A stretch of 64,000 nucleotides of DNA from assembly GCA_948500755.1 (NCBI GenBank), contig CAOOYH010000002.1:53717-117716 (forward strand), given 5' to 3'. The stretch comes from an uncultured Lactobacillus sp. (GTDB lineage: Bacteria; Bacillota; Bacilli; Lactobacillales; Lactobacillaceae). Shown piece by piece: positions 8,481-15,490 of the stretch (position 1 is the stretch's first letter; every line of letters starts with the position of its first letter). A model generated the notes under the pieces. That model was given only the letters and a program-made list of their open reading frames with translations, was not told the origin of the DNA and made no database searches. A program made the translations under genes and the position numbers.

Positions 8481-9332
8481 ATGAAAGCAGGGTTAGTATT
8501 AGAAGGCGGCGCTATGCGCGGGCTCTTTACCGCAGGTGTAATTGATGTTTTAATGGAAAACAACATTAAGTTTGATGGCGCAGTTGGGGTTTCTGCGGGG
8601 GCAGCTTTTGGGGTTAATTATAAATCTCATCAAATCGGGCGAGTTTTACGTTATAATTTGAAATTTGCAGGAAACCCCCGCTTTGCCAGTTGGAAGTCAT
8701 GGCGTAAGTCTGGTAATTTATATGGGGCTAATTTTTGTTATCATATCATTCCTGACAAACTGGATAAGTTTGACAAAGAAACTTTTCAAAAAGATCCAAT
8801 GGAATTTTGGTGTGTGGCTACAAATGCTGAAACTGGGAAACCTGTTTATCATAAATTAACTAATGCAGGGTATCTCGACTTGGAATGGATTAGAGCTTCG
8901 GCTTCAATTCCATTTTTTGCTCATCCCGTTGCCATTAGAGGAAACTATTACTTTGATGGTGGTGTTTCTGATTCAATTCCGCTGACCTTTTTTAGTAAGC
9001 TAAACTATGATAAAAAAGTTATTATTACTACTCAGCCCCAAAATTATCGTAAGAAACACGACAAAGTTTGGCCAATTGAAAAGGCGGTTTTACGCAAATA
9101 TCCCGCTGTTCTTGAAAAAATTAAAACACGTTCTCAAGATTATAATCAAGTAATGGATCAGATGGAACAGGAAGAAAAAATTGGAAAATGTTTCACTATT
9201 CGGCCCCCATATCCTTTGAAAATTGGTACTATGGAAAGTGATGAGAAAGAGCTTACACGTGTCTACCAAGTTGGAAGGGAAGAAGCGCGCAAGCGTCTTT
9301 CGGATCTAATTAATTACTTGAAAGAAGAATAA
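8481..9332 (+). CDS. Patatin-like phospholipase family protein
   Basis: Predicted serine acyl-hydrolase of the bacterial patatin group, acting on phospholipids or other acyl esters. The Ser-Asp dyad is visible: glycine-rich oxyanion loop EGGAMRG (residues 8-14), nucleophile elbow GVSAG with S38, and D159 in DGG. The length (283) matches the YjjU-like branch. There is no signal peptide, so it is cytoplasmic or peripheral. AGAGGTGA precedes the ATG. A small membrane-protein gene begins 2 nt after its stop, suggesting joint expression. The substrate is unknown. Confidence 0.88.
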   Translation: MKAGLVLEGGAMRGLFTAGVIDVLMENNIKFDGAVGVSAGAAFGVNYKSHQIGRVLRYNLKFAGNPRFASWKSWRKSGNLYGANFCYHIIPDKLDKFDKETFQKDPMEFWCVATNAETGKPVYHKLTNAGYLDLEWIRASASIPFFAHPVAIRGNYYFDGGVSDSIPLTFFSKLNYDKKVIITTQPQNYRKKHDKVWPIEKAVLRKYPAVLEKIKTRSQDYNQVMDQMEQEEKIGKCFTIRPPYPLKIGTMESDEKELTRVYQVGREEARKRLSDLINYLKEE

Positions 9333-9334
9333 AA

Positions 9335-9580
9335 ATGGAAAAATATCGTCCTAGTACCACTTCGATTTCAATTGGAATTGCTTTAATGATAGTCGGCATA
9401 TGCTTATGGGTGATTCGCGCAGTTGTAAATAAGACGCAACTGGATTTTTTAGTTCCAATAGGATTGCTTTTAATTTGTGTTGGTGGCTTAACCCTAACTA
9501 TTATTGCTTTCATTACCTTACATAAGAATGATTTAGCGATGCGTAAGCATGAAGCTGAAGAAAACGATGACTCACACTAA
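9335..9580 (+). CDS. Small two-helix membrane protein of unknown function
   Basis: An 81-residue protein with two hydrophobic segments (about residues 11-31 and 39-61) and a charged, acidic C-terminal tail (HEAEENDDSH). No family is recognised. It starts 2 nt after the patatin-like gene, so it is probably co-transcribed and may hold or assist that enzyme at the membrane (inference). Its 3' end overlaps the opposing 94-residue gene by 9 bases. Confidence 0.65.
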   Translation: MEKYRPSTTSISIGIALMIVGICLWVIRAVVNKTQLDFLVPIGLLLICVGGLTLTIIAFITLHKNDLAMRKHEAEENDDSH

Positions 9581-9856
9581 AGTTACAATCGATTTTTCTA
9601 AATTAATTTGAATTCCGTAAATCGGAATTCTTTTTTCTTTATCAACAATTTTTAGAGAGATTCCTTTGTGATGAAGATTCTTGATTAGAGAAAGAATTTG
9701 AGCTTTTGTTAAAGCTTTTTTACCAGGATAAATTAAGCATTCAGTATTAGTAATAGTGATTTTACTAAGTGGAAGGCGAGTATCATTGATTCGAATGAAA
9801 AAGTTAATGTTCTGGTTTAAATTATTTATCAATTGAAGTAAATTAGTTAATTTCAT
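9572..9856 (-). CDS. Hypothetical protein, 94 residues
   Basis: Not recognised. It is a soluble-looking protein with a leucine/isoleucine-rich N-terminus (MKLTNLLQLINNL) and a predicted alpha-beta pattern (TKAQILSLIKNLHHKGISLKIV). AGGTAAT lies 6-8 nt before the ATG. The gene converges on and overlaps the 81-residue gene by 9 bases, and the plus-strand terminator hairpin at 9610-9636 lies inside its 3' end. The coding call rests on the RBS and the protein-like composition only. Confidence 0.5.
   Translation of the reverse strand: MKLTNLLQLINNLNQNINFFIRINDTRLPLSKITITNTECLIYPGKKALTKAQILSLIKNLHHKGISLKIVDKEKRIPIYGIQINLEKSIVTLV
9610..9636 (+). terminator. Plus-strand terminator inside the opposing gene
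   Basis: GAATTCCG / CGGAATTC stem, loop TAAAT, then six T on the plus strand. It serves the patatin/81-residue unit. On the minus strand no U-run follows, so it is not a terminator for the 94-residue gene. Confidence 0.75.
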
Positions 9857-9883
9857 TTTTAATTACCTATACTTTTCTTTAAA

Positions 9884-9892
9884 TGGTATACT
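9884..9892 (+). promoter_or_regulatory. Extended -10 promoter of the alpha/beta hydrolase
   Basis: TGGTATACT. A transcript from about 9899 would give a short leader whose GGAG (9912-9915) serves the GTG at 9924. Confidence 0.5.
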
Positions 9893-9923
9893 AAAAACAT
9901 CTATTATGGATGGAGTTGAAAAA

Positions 9924-10880
9924 GTGAAGTTTAAAAAGAAAAACATCTGGCTGTCAATAGTAGCTCTTGTAATAAGTATATGTTTGAGTATGGTGGCTGC
10001 TGGCTTTTATTTTTTCAAGGTAGCCTGCGTCCCCGAAAAAAAGGGCTTTATCAGTGCAAATTCTAACGTTGTGAAAAAGAGTGATCCTCTATATAAGCAG
10101 AAGAGTTGGTATTTTAAGGAAAAAAAGCAGAAGTGGTATATGACTTCGGCTAGTGATAATTATAAACTTGATGCTAATTATATTCCTAAGGCTAACTCTA
10201 ACAAGACTGCAGTTATTTTACATGGTTATATGAATAATAAAGATACTATGGCTGCTTATGCTTATTTATTGAATAAACTAGGCTATAATGTTCTACTCCC
10301 CGATGCACGAGCTCATGGCGATAGTGAGGGAAAATATATTGGCTATAGCTGGATTGAAAAAAGCGACGTCAAAAAATGGATTAATAAGGTTTTAGCTAAA
10401 AATGGTTCAAATAATAAAGTAGTCCTTTTTGGCGTAAGTATGGGTGGAGCAACAGCGATGATGACAAGTGGAGAAAAGCTCCCTAAACAAGTTAAAGCAG
10501 TGGTGGAAGATTGTGGCTATACTAGCGTCAAAGATGAGATTGAACATGAAGCGCAAGATTTGTATCATATGCCAACCTTTCCCCGTTTTCCAATGGTAGA
10601 AATTGTTAGTGGTATTAATAAAGCTAAAGTGGGATACTTTTTCCAAGATGGCTCCTCTGTTAACCAATTAAAGAAAAATACGCGACCAATCCTTTTCATT
10701 CATGGTGCAAAGGATACTTTTGTCCCAACCAAGATGGTTTACCAAAATTATAAAGCTACCAAGTCACCGAAAGAATTATGGATAGTTCCAAAGGCTCAGC
10801 ATGCTAAATCATATCAGACTGCTCCTAAACAATATGAACAACATGTGGCGAGATTTTTAAATAAATATGTTAAAAACTAG
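9924..10880 (+). CDS. Membrane-anchored alpha/beta hydrolase
   Basis: Predicted serine hydrolase facing the outside of the cell. Numbered from the GTG at 9924, an N-terminal basic stretch and one hydrophobic segment (about 8-33) form a signal anchor. The alpha/beta-hydrolase core shows HGYMNN, DARAHGDS, the nucleophile elbow GVSMGG (S172), the acid D264 in GAKDTF and H293. An in-frame ATG at 9906 has no SD, while GGAG sits 8 nt before the GTG, so the GTG is chosen (318 residues). It resembles the YqkD/FrsA-like group of uncharacterised lactobacillus esterases; the substrate is unknown. Confidence 0.85.
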   Translation: MKFKKKNIWLSIVALVISICLSMVAAGFYFFKVACVPEKKGFISANSNVVKKSDPLYKQKSWYFKEKKQKWYMTSASDNYKLDANYIPKANSNKTAVILHGYMNNKDTMAAYAYLLNKLGYNVLLPDARAHGDSEGKYIGYSWIEKSDVKKWINKVLAKNGSNNKVVLFGVSMGGATAMMTSGEKLPKQVKAVVEDCGYTSVKDEIEHEAQDLYHMPTFPRFPMVEIVSGINKAKVGYFFQDGSSVNQLKKNTRPILFIHGAKDTFVPTKMVYQNYKATKSPKELWIVPKAQHAKSYQTAPKQYEQHVARFLNKYVKN

Positions 10881-10889
10881 TTTAAATGT

Positions 10890-10917
10890 TTGCAAGCGGT
10901 TACATATATGGTATGAT
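10890..10917 (+). promoter_or_regulatory. Promoter of the structured RNA with overlapping cre-like site
   Basis: TTGCAA (10890-10895), 16-bp spacer, TATGAT (10912-10917). The 14-mer TGCAAGCGGTTACA at 10891-10904 fits the CcpA cre consensus TGWAANCGNTNWCA at every defined position but one (C for W) and covers the -35. Bound CcpA should therefore repress. The predicted start is near 10924, where the RNA's closing stem begins. Confidence 0.7.
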
Positions 10918-10923
10918 AAAGGC

Positions 10924-11235
10924 GTGGGAGAGGTAGAAATAGAATTAACAATATAAGTAAGTTTTTATCTCCAGAAAAAGAATTGTATGATTTTTAAAGA
11001 TTCTCTAGAAATAGAGGTGTCAGCCTATTAGTTTTCAACTTAAAAATGGCTGAAGCATAAATTCTAAAATGTTACGTTTTAAGCGTAAAAACCCGAACAA
11101 GCGAATGTTAATGTTGGTTGCGAAAGCCATTGTTTAGTCATAATAATATGAACATTAGATAATCGTAACTATTAATTGATAACCTACCTCGTCCGCTAGA
11201 TCAAAAAAGCGGCTGCCATTTGGCAGCTGCTTTTT
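10924..11235 (+). ncRNA. Candidate structured non-coding RNA, about 310 nt, family not recognised
   Basis: A gene-free stretch with promoter, foldable body and strong terminator. The ends pair: GAGGTAG (10930-10936) with CTACCTC (11184-11190), extended by GTGGG / TCCGC across one A/G mismatch. Inside are several hairpins: CTCTA-GAAA-TAGAG with a GNRA loop (11003-11016), TCAGCC / GGCTGA (11020-11025 with 11048-11053), TTACG / CGTAA (11072-11088), AATGTT / AACATT (11104-11109 with 11151-11156), and GGTT / AAGCC (11116-11119 with 11124-11128). An AT-poor loop ATCTCCAG (10967-10974) could pair with ribosome-binding sites. It lacks the hallmarks of RNase P RNA, tmRNA, SRP RNA and T-box; a divergent 6S RNA cannot be excluded. 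Confidence 0.6.
11204..11235 (+). terminator. Bidirectional terminator after the structured RNA and the methyltransferase gene
   Basis: 14-bp stem from AAAAAGCGGCTGCC with GGCAGCTGCTTTTT (one G-U), loop ATTT. It serves the plus-strand RNA and, read on the other strand, the gene ending at 11234. Confidence 0.9.
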
Positions 11236-12613
11236 AGTTTCTTAAAGTAAGTTTGACGATACATTCGCAACGTGGGGTTTGAGGAAGCATATCAACGTTT
11301 TCAATCACGCGAACGTCGTAGGCTTCTGATAGAAGAACCAAATCTTGCGCTAGAGTAGATGGATTACATGAAATGTAAACAAAAGTCTTTGGCTTTACTT
11401 GCAACAAAGTTTTGATCAAACTTTTAGCTAAACCAGTTCTTGGTGGGTCTACGATTAAAGCATCTACGCTTAAACCACCTTTTTGCAGCTGAGGAAGAAC
11501 TTTTTCAACACTGCCTTGGAAGTAGTCGGCATTTTTAATATGGTTGAGTTCCACATTGTGTTTAGCATCCCTTACCGCTTCAGGAATAGTTTCAATTCCT
11601 ACTACTTGCTTTACTCGATCTGCAGCCAAAATTCCTAAAGTACCTACACCACTATAAGCGTCAATTAAAGTTTGATCCGGAGTTAGATCTAGGAGCTTTA
11701 AGGCTTCTGAATAAAGAGTGGTGGTTTGAACTGGATTTAATTGGAAGAAAGCACGTGGAGAAAGAGCGAATTTCTTATCTAAAATTTCTTCAGTAATTTG
11801 ATTTTTACCAAGAAGTTTCTCAGTTTTGTTGCCCCAGACTTGTGGGTTATTCCAATCGGTTTCATTTTGATAAACGCTTACTACATTTGGTAATTTCATG
11901 ATTTCCTTGGCTAGAGGAATCAGGTTCTTGATTTTATGACCAACAGTAATTAAAGTAACTTGAATTTCTCCTGTGGCTTCGGATTGACGAACCGCAATAG
12001 TCTTAATTCCGTCTAAATGCTTGCGAGGATCAGCAATAAAGACATGAAATTTATCAATTAAATCTTTAATTGCTCGTTCAGTCTTTTGTGTATCCTTGTT
12101 TTGAGTAGGCATTGTAGGCAAGTCAATTAAACGATGGGAGTTAGGTGCAAATAACCCTAATTTAGTCTTGCCACGCTCTTTTTCAATTTGGTATTGCGCC
12201 TTGTTGCGATAATGCCATTGATCAGGTGCAGGGATGGTATTTTTGATTTTATATTTGGCATAGCCACGGGGATGGTATTTCTTTAAGGCTTCAACAACGT
12301 TATCCTTTTTAAATTCAAGTTGCTTGTCATAAGCCAAGTGAGCCAGTTCTAATCCGCCAATTTCGGGATTAACATCCTTAGGAAACTTCACACGGTCAGG
12401 ACTTTTTTCTTTAATCCGTACCAACTCTCCTTGAAGGTAATGAGGATAGTCTTTAACAATTTTAGCGACTACAACTTCCCCAGGAAGAGCCCCTGGAATA
12501 AAAATGATCTTCTTTTTGTAGTAGCCAATTCCTTCACCATTAATGCCTAGGCGCTTAATGGTTACAATCACATTTTTTTCTTTTTGATGAGTTTGATGTT
12601 TAAAATTCTTCAT
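11234..12613 (-). CDS. rlmD: 23S rRNA (uracil-C5)-methyltransferase, RlmD/RlmCD type
   Basis: SAM-dependent enzyme that methylates uracil C5 in 23S rRNA. The 459-residue protein has an N-terminal TRAM domain (about 10-70), the SAM-binding D-A-Y-S-G-V-G-T-L-G-I stretch, D-P-P-R-T-G-L, and the catalytic cysteine C416 in S-C-N-P-S-T-L. The usual [4Fe-4S] cysteine motif (C-x-G-G-C-x-x-Q-H) is replaced by I-G-G-L-E-L-A-H, so the cluster ligands are missing. Which uracil (747, 1939 or both) is modified cannot be told. Its SD is weak. Confidence 0.9.
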   Translation of the reverse strand: MKNFKHQTHQKEKNVIVTIKRLGINGEGIGYYKKKIIFIPGALPGEVVVAKIVKDYPHYLQGELVRIKEKSPDRVKFPKDVNPEIGGLELAHLAYDKQLEFKKDNVVEALKKYHPRGYAKYKIKNTIPAPDQWHYRNKAQYQIEKERGKTKLGLFAPNSHRLIDLPTMPTQNKDTQKTERAIKDLIDKFHVFIADPRKHLDGIKTIAVRQSEATGEIQVTLITVGHKIKNLIPLAKEIMKLPNVVSVYQNETDWNNPQVWGNKTEKLLGKNQITEEILDKKFALSPRAFFQLNPVQTTTLYSEALKLLDLTPDQTLIDAYSGVGTLGILAADRVKQVVGIETIPEAVRDAKHNVELNHIKNADYFQGSVEKVLPQLQKGGLSVDALIVDPPRTGLAKSLIKTLLQVKPKTFVYISCNPSTLAQDLVLLSEAYDVRVIENVDMLPQTPRCECIVKLTLRN

Positions 12614-12736
12614 GGATAATTCTTTCTACAATAATCTAAAAATACGTTAGTTAATTGTACAACGCAGGAAAAGTTCTTAGCAAGCAAAAGGAAAATTTGT
12701 TAGCATTGAGAAAAGATAGTAAGTGAGGTGAAGAGG

Positions 12737-13552
12737 ATGGTAATTATTACGAAATTAAGCGCCCAAAAGCGCCCAGGACGCTACAATTTGTTTTTAGATA
12801 ATCATTATGCTTTTTCAGTTAGTGAGCGTACCGTGGCTGAATTTGTGCTTTTAAAAGGAAAAGAACTAACTGACGAAGAAATTAATAAAATTCAAGAATT
12901 TGATACCAATGCTAAAGCCAGCGATTTAGCTGCTAAGTATTTAAGCTATGAAATGCGAACGGTTTATGAGGTTTTACAATATTTAAAGAAAAAGGGAATC
13001 TCACTTGAAGCCGCTCAAAATGCAGTAGATGAATTGGTTTCTCTAGGATACTTAAATGATGAGCAGTATGCCCAATTATTTATCAAACAAAATTTGAATA
13101 TCGGAAGCGAAGGGCCACGTTCAATTCAAAATAAGCTTGCTAAAAAAGGGATTGGAAATGACATCATTGAAAATGAATTGGAGAAAATTGATGAAGATTC
13201 GTGGATTGATCCTGGGGTGAAGGCTGTTAAATCTTTAACTAATAAAGTAGGGAGCGTTTCTAAAACTGAACTAGAGCGAAAAATAAGAACGAAGCTGATG
13301 ACGCGAGGCTTTAATTCGGATATGATATCTAGTGTGATCTCTGTACTTGATTTGAGTTCAAGCTCTGATGATGAATTGGAAGCTTTAAAAAAACAAGGCA
13401 TCAAAGCATATAAACGATTTAGGCGCTTTGATGAAAGAGAGAGAAAGTTTAAAATTAAGAGGTATTTGTATACCCATGGCTTTTCATCAGGAGAAATAGA
13501 AGCCTTTTTAAATGGGGAAGTTATTCCACTTGATGAACTAGAAGATTATTAA
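12737..13552 (+). CDS. recX: Regulatory protein RecX
   Basis: Modulator of RecA filaments. The 271-residue protein has the repeated three-helix RecX modules, including Y-L-(K/N) stretches such as VDELVSLGYLNDEQYAQLFI. A GTG at 12728 lies in frame, but AGGTG sits 6 nt before the ATG at 12737, so 12737 is chosen. recA is about 3.7 kb downstream, not adjacent. A small unknown gene follows after 12 nt. Confidence 0.9.
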   Translation: MVIITKLSAQKRPGRYNLFLDNHYAFSVSERTVAEFVLLKGKELTDEEINKIQEFDTNAKASDLAAKYLSYEMRTVYEVLQYLKKKGISLEAAQNAVDELVSLGYLNDEQYAQLFIKQNLNIGSEGPRSIQNKLAKKGIGNDIIENELEKIDEDSWIDPGVKAVKSLTNKVGSVSKTELERKIRTKLMTRGFNSDMISSVISVLDLSSSSDDELEALKKQGIKAYKRFRRFDERERKFKIKRYLYTHGFSSGEIEAFLNGEVIPLDELEDY

Positions 13553-13564
13553 AGGAGTTTTTCG

Positions 13565-14047
13565 ATGAATAAAAAAGTATTAGATAAAGTTACATTTGTA
13601 GGCCGTCCATTTCCAGACAGTTTGATTGATGAACAAAAGACTTTTACTCAAGCGAATATGCAAATGGAAAGTGATCCAGTTTTCCAAAAATTCTTAAAGG
13701 ACAATAATTTAGAAAATAATCGTGCTAACATGGTTGTTTTTGGACCAGAAAACTTTATGTATTGGTATGGAGTTTTGGCACCAAATGTAGAAAATATTCC
13801 AGGTGGCTTAATGAAATTTGAATTGCCAAAAGCAAAAGTTGCTCAAGAAGAAAGTGATAATCAAAGCTTAAGTGCATTTAGTATGCCTCTTAACGCAACT
13901 ATTCAGGCATTTTTGAAGAAGTTAATTGAAAATGGAGTTAAAGTTTACGAAAATATTGGAGATAGCGATACTCCTTATGTGGTTCAAGATCTAGATTTAG
14001 GTAATAAAAAACTGACCCAAACTCTATATTTGAAGGCCAGTGAATAA
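13565..14047 (+). CDS. Conserved-looking hypothetical protein, 160 residues
   Basis: Not recognised. It is a soluble protein without signal peptide or membrane segment, and aromatic-rich in the middle (ENFMYWYGVLAP). The gene has a clear RBS (AAAGGAG) 12 nt after recX and probably shares its transcript. It ends directly against the opposing membrane-protein gene (adjacent stop codons, no gap). No catalytic motif is evident. Confidence 0.7.
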   Translation: MNKKVLDKVTFVGRPFPDSLIDEQKTFTQANMQMESDPVFQKFLKDNNLENNRANMVVFGPENFMYWYGVLAPNVENIPGGLMKFELPKAKVAQEESDNQSLSAFSMPLNATIQAFLKKLIENGVKVYENIGDSDTPYVVQDLDLGNKKLTQTLYLKASE

Positions 14048-14509
14048 TTAATGTTGCTGTGGATCAATAGAGAGATTGTCATATTCAACATAAGCTCCTA
14101 AACAGGTTGAAATGAACATAATTAATAAAACAATCCCTGCGGATGTTCCAGCGATTTGATCTAGTGTTAAAAAATCACGTACTAAAATTGTGGCAAAAAT
14201 GCATAGGCAGAAATCGAAGATGATGTTGGCAACAAGCAAAAAATAGCGACGGCGAATGCTGAAAAATCGCAGTGATTGCTTAATGAAGCCATCGCTAGTT
14301 TCCATGGCTAGTAAATCCACTGGCCGTTGAATAGTCGCCTTGATTGCGAACATAATAAAAGCCCCAATTGTTGCTCCAATAATTGTTCTAACTGGATCTG
14401 CCGCATGTAAAACCAAGGCATTGTAGCCAATCCCAATAATGGCTAAACTGCAGATATATGGCACTAAAAGTAAAAATGTAAATACAAGTAGGATGTGACT
14501 TTTTTTCAT
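14048..14509 (-). CDS. Integral membrane protein of unknown function
   Basis: A 153-residue protein with about four hydrophobic segments (about 6-30, 40-60, 88-112, 122-145) and a cytoplasm-facing basic loop (FFSIRRRY). No family is recognised. An SD GGGGGGAT precedes its ATG. It converges on the 160-residue gene with no intergenic space and no obvious terminator between them. Confidence 0.7.
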   Translation of the reverse strand: MKKSHILLVFTFLLLVPYICSLAIIGIGYNALVLHAADPVRTIIGATIGAFIMFAIKATIQRPVDLLAMETSDGFIKQSLRFFSIRRRYFLLVANIIFDFCLCIFATILVRDFLTLDQIAGTSAGIVLLIMFISTCLGAYVEYDNLSIDPQQH

Positions 14510-14565
14510 AATGATAATCCCCCCTATTTCTTACGTGTTATTTTAGCATAATAACTTGTGCTCCA

Positions 14566-14574
14566 TGCTATAAT
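14566..14574 (+). promoter_or_regulatory. Extended -10 promoter of the CBS-domain gene and prfC
   Basis: TGCTATAAT, 46 nt before the start codon; no good -35. Confidence 0.55.
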
Positions 14575-14620
14575 TAAGTTTAATTCAGAATGATTTTTTA
14601 ATGAAAGAGAGCAAACAATT

Positions 14621-15490
14621 ATGAGTGGCGAACCAGCTGCCGATAATCTATTTGGTAAATTAAGAAGCAGATTTTCTAATGAAACTACAGTTGATTCAAG
14701 AGAGCATTTAGAGCAAGAAATAGAAAAACTGCATGCACATAACGAAATTTCTGAAAAAGAATATTCAATGCTAGAAGGTATTTTGGATTTTCAAGGGAAG
14801 ATGGTTCGGGAAGTAATGGTCCCTCGAACTGATGCCTTTATGATAGATGCAAGCGTAAAATTTCAAGATAATCTGGATGAGATTTTGCGTGAGCCATATT
14901 CTCGGATTCCTGTTTATAAAAAAGATAAAGATCAAATTATTGGAATCATTCATATTCGAACTGTATTAAGAAAAGCAAGAAAAATTGGCTTTAATAATAT
15001 TGATTATGACGATGTAATGACGCCGCCATTGTATGCGCCTGAAACTATGGAATTAGGAGAATTGCTAGTGGAGATGCAACAAACTCAGCGGCAACTTGCT
15101 GTTTTAACTGATGAATATGGTGGCGTGGTCGGAATTGCAACAATTGAGGATTTAATTGAGGAGATTGTCGGTGATATCGATGATGAAGTCGATCATGCGA
15201 AAGTTTTATTTAAACAAATTGATCCAAACAAATATATTATCTATGGCAAGATGCCTCTAGATGATTTCAATGAAGAATTTGGAACCGATCTACATATGGA
15301 AGATGTAGATACAATTGCTGGATATATGATCAATACTTTAAAGGTAATTCCAGCAAAAGGCGAGAAATTAGATGTTGAATTAGAAAATGGAATGACTTTG
15401 ACGACTCGAAGAATGAAGGGTTCAAGGTTATTGACGGTGTTATTAACTATTCCAGAAAATTTAGATAAGGAAGAAGAATTAGAAAATTAA
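14621..15490 (+). CDS. CBS-domain protein of the TlyC/CorC family
   Basis: A 289-residue cytoplasmic protein with a paired CBS module (about 60-195; start VREVMVPRTD, second half DEYGGVVGIATIEDLIEEIVGDI) and a C-terminal CorC/HlyC transporter-associated domain (about 205-285). It lacks the DUF21/CNNM membrane part of larger relatives. Such proteins are annotated as hemolysin C-like or as magnesium/cobalt efflux accessories; the first label is not evidence of haemolysis. It overlaps prfC by one base (TAATG), so the two are co-translated. Confidence 0.88.
   Translation: MSGEPAADNLFGKLRSRFSNETTVDSREHLEQEIEKLHAHNEISEKEYSMLEGILDFQGKMVREVMVPRTDAFMIDASVKFQDNLDEILREPYSRIPVYKKDKDQIIGIIHIRTVLRKARKIGFNNIDYDDVMTPPLYAPETMELGELLVEMQQTQRQLAVLTDEYGGVVGIATIEDLIEEIVGDIDDEVDHAKVLFKQIDPNKYIIYGKMPLDDFNEEFGTDLHMEDVDTIAGYMINTLKVIPAKGEKLDVELENGMTLTTRRMKGSRLLTVLLTIPENLDKEEELEN

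Noticed and set aside
10924..11235. tmRNA, RNase P RNA, SRP RNA or group II intron
   Set aside because: No tRNA-like ends or tag peptide ending in A-L-A-A, no conserved P4 region, no SRP core, no domain V. A divergent 6S RNA stays possible.
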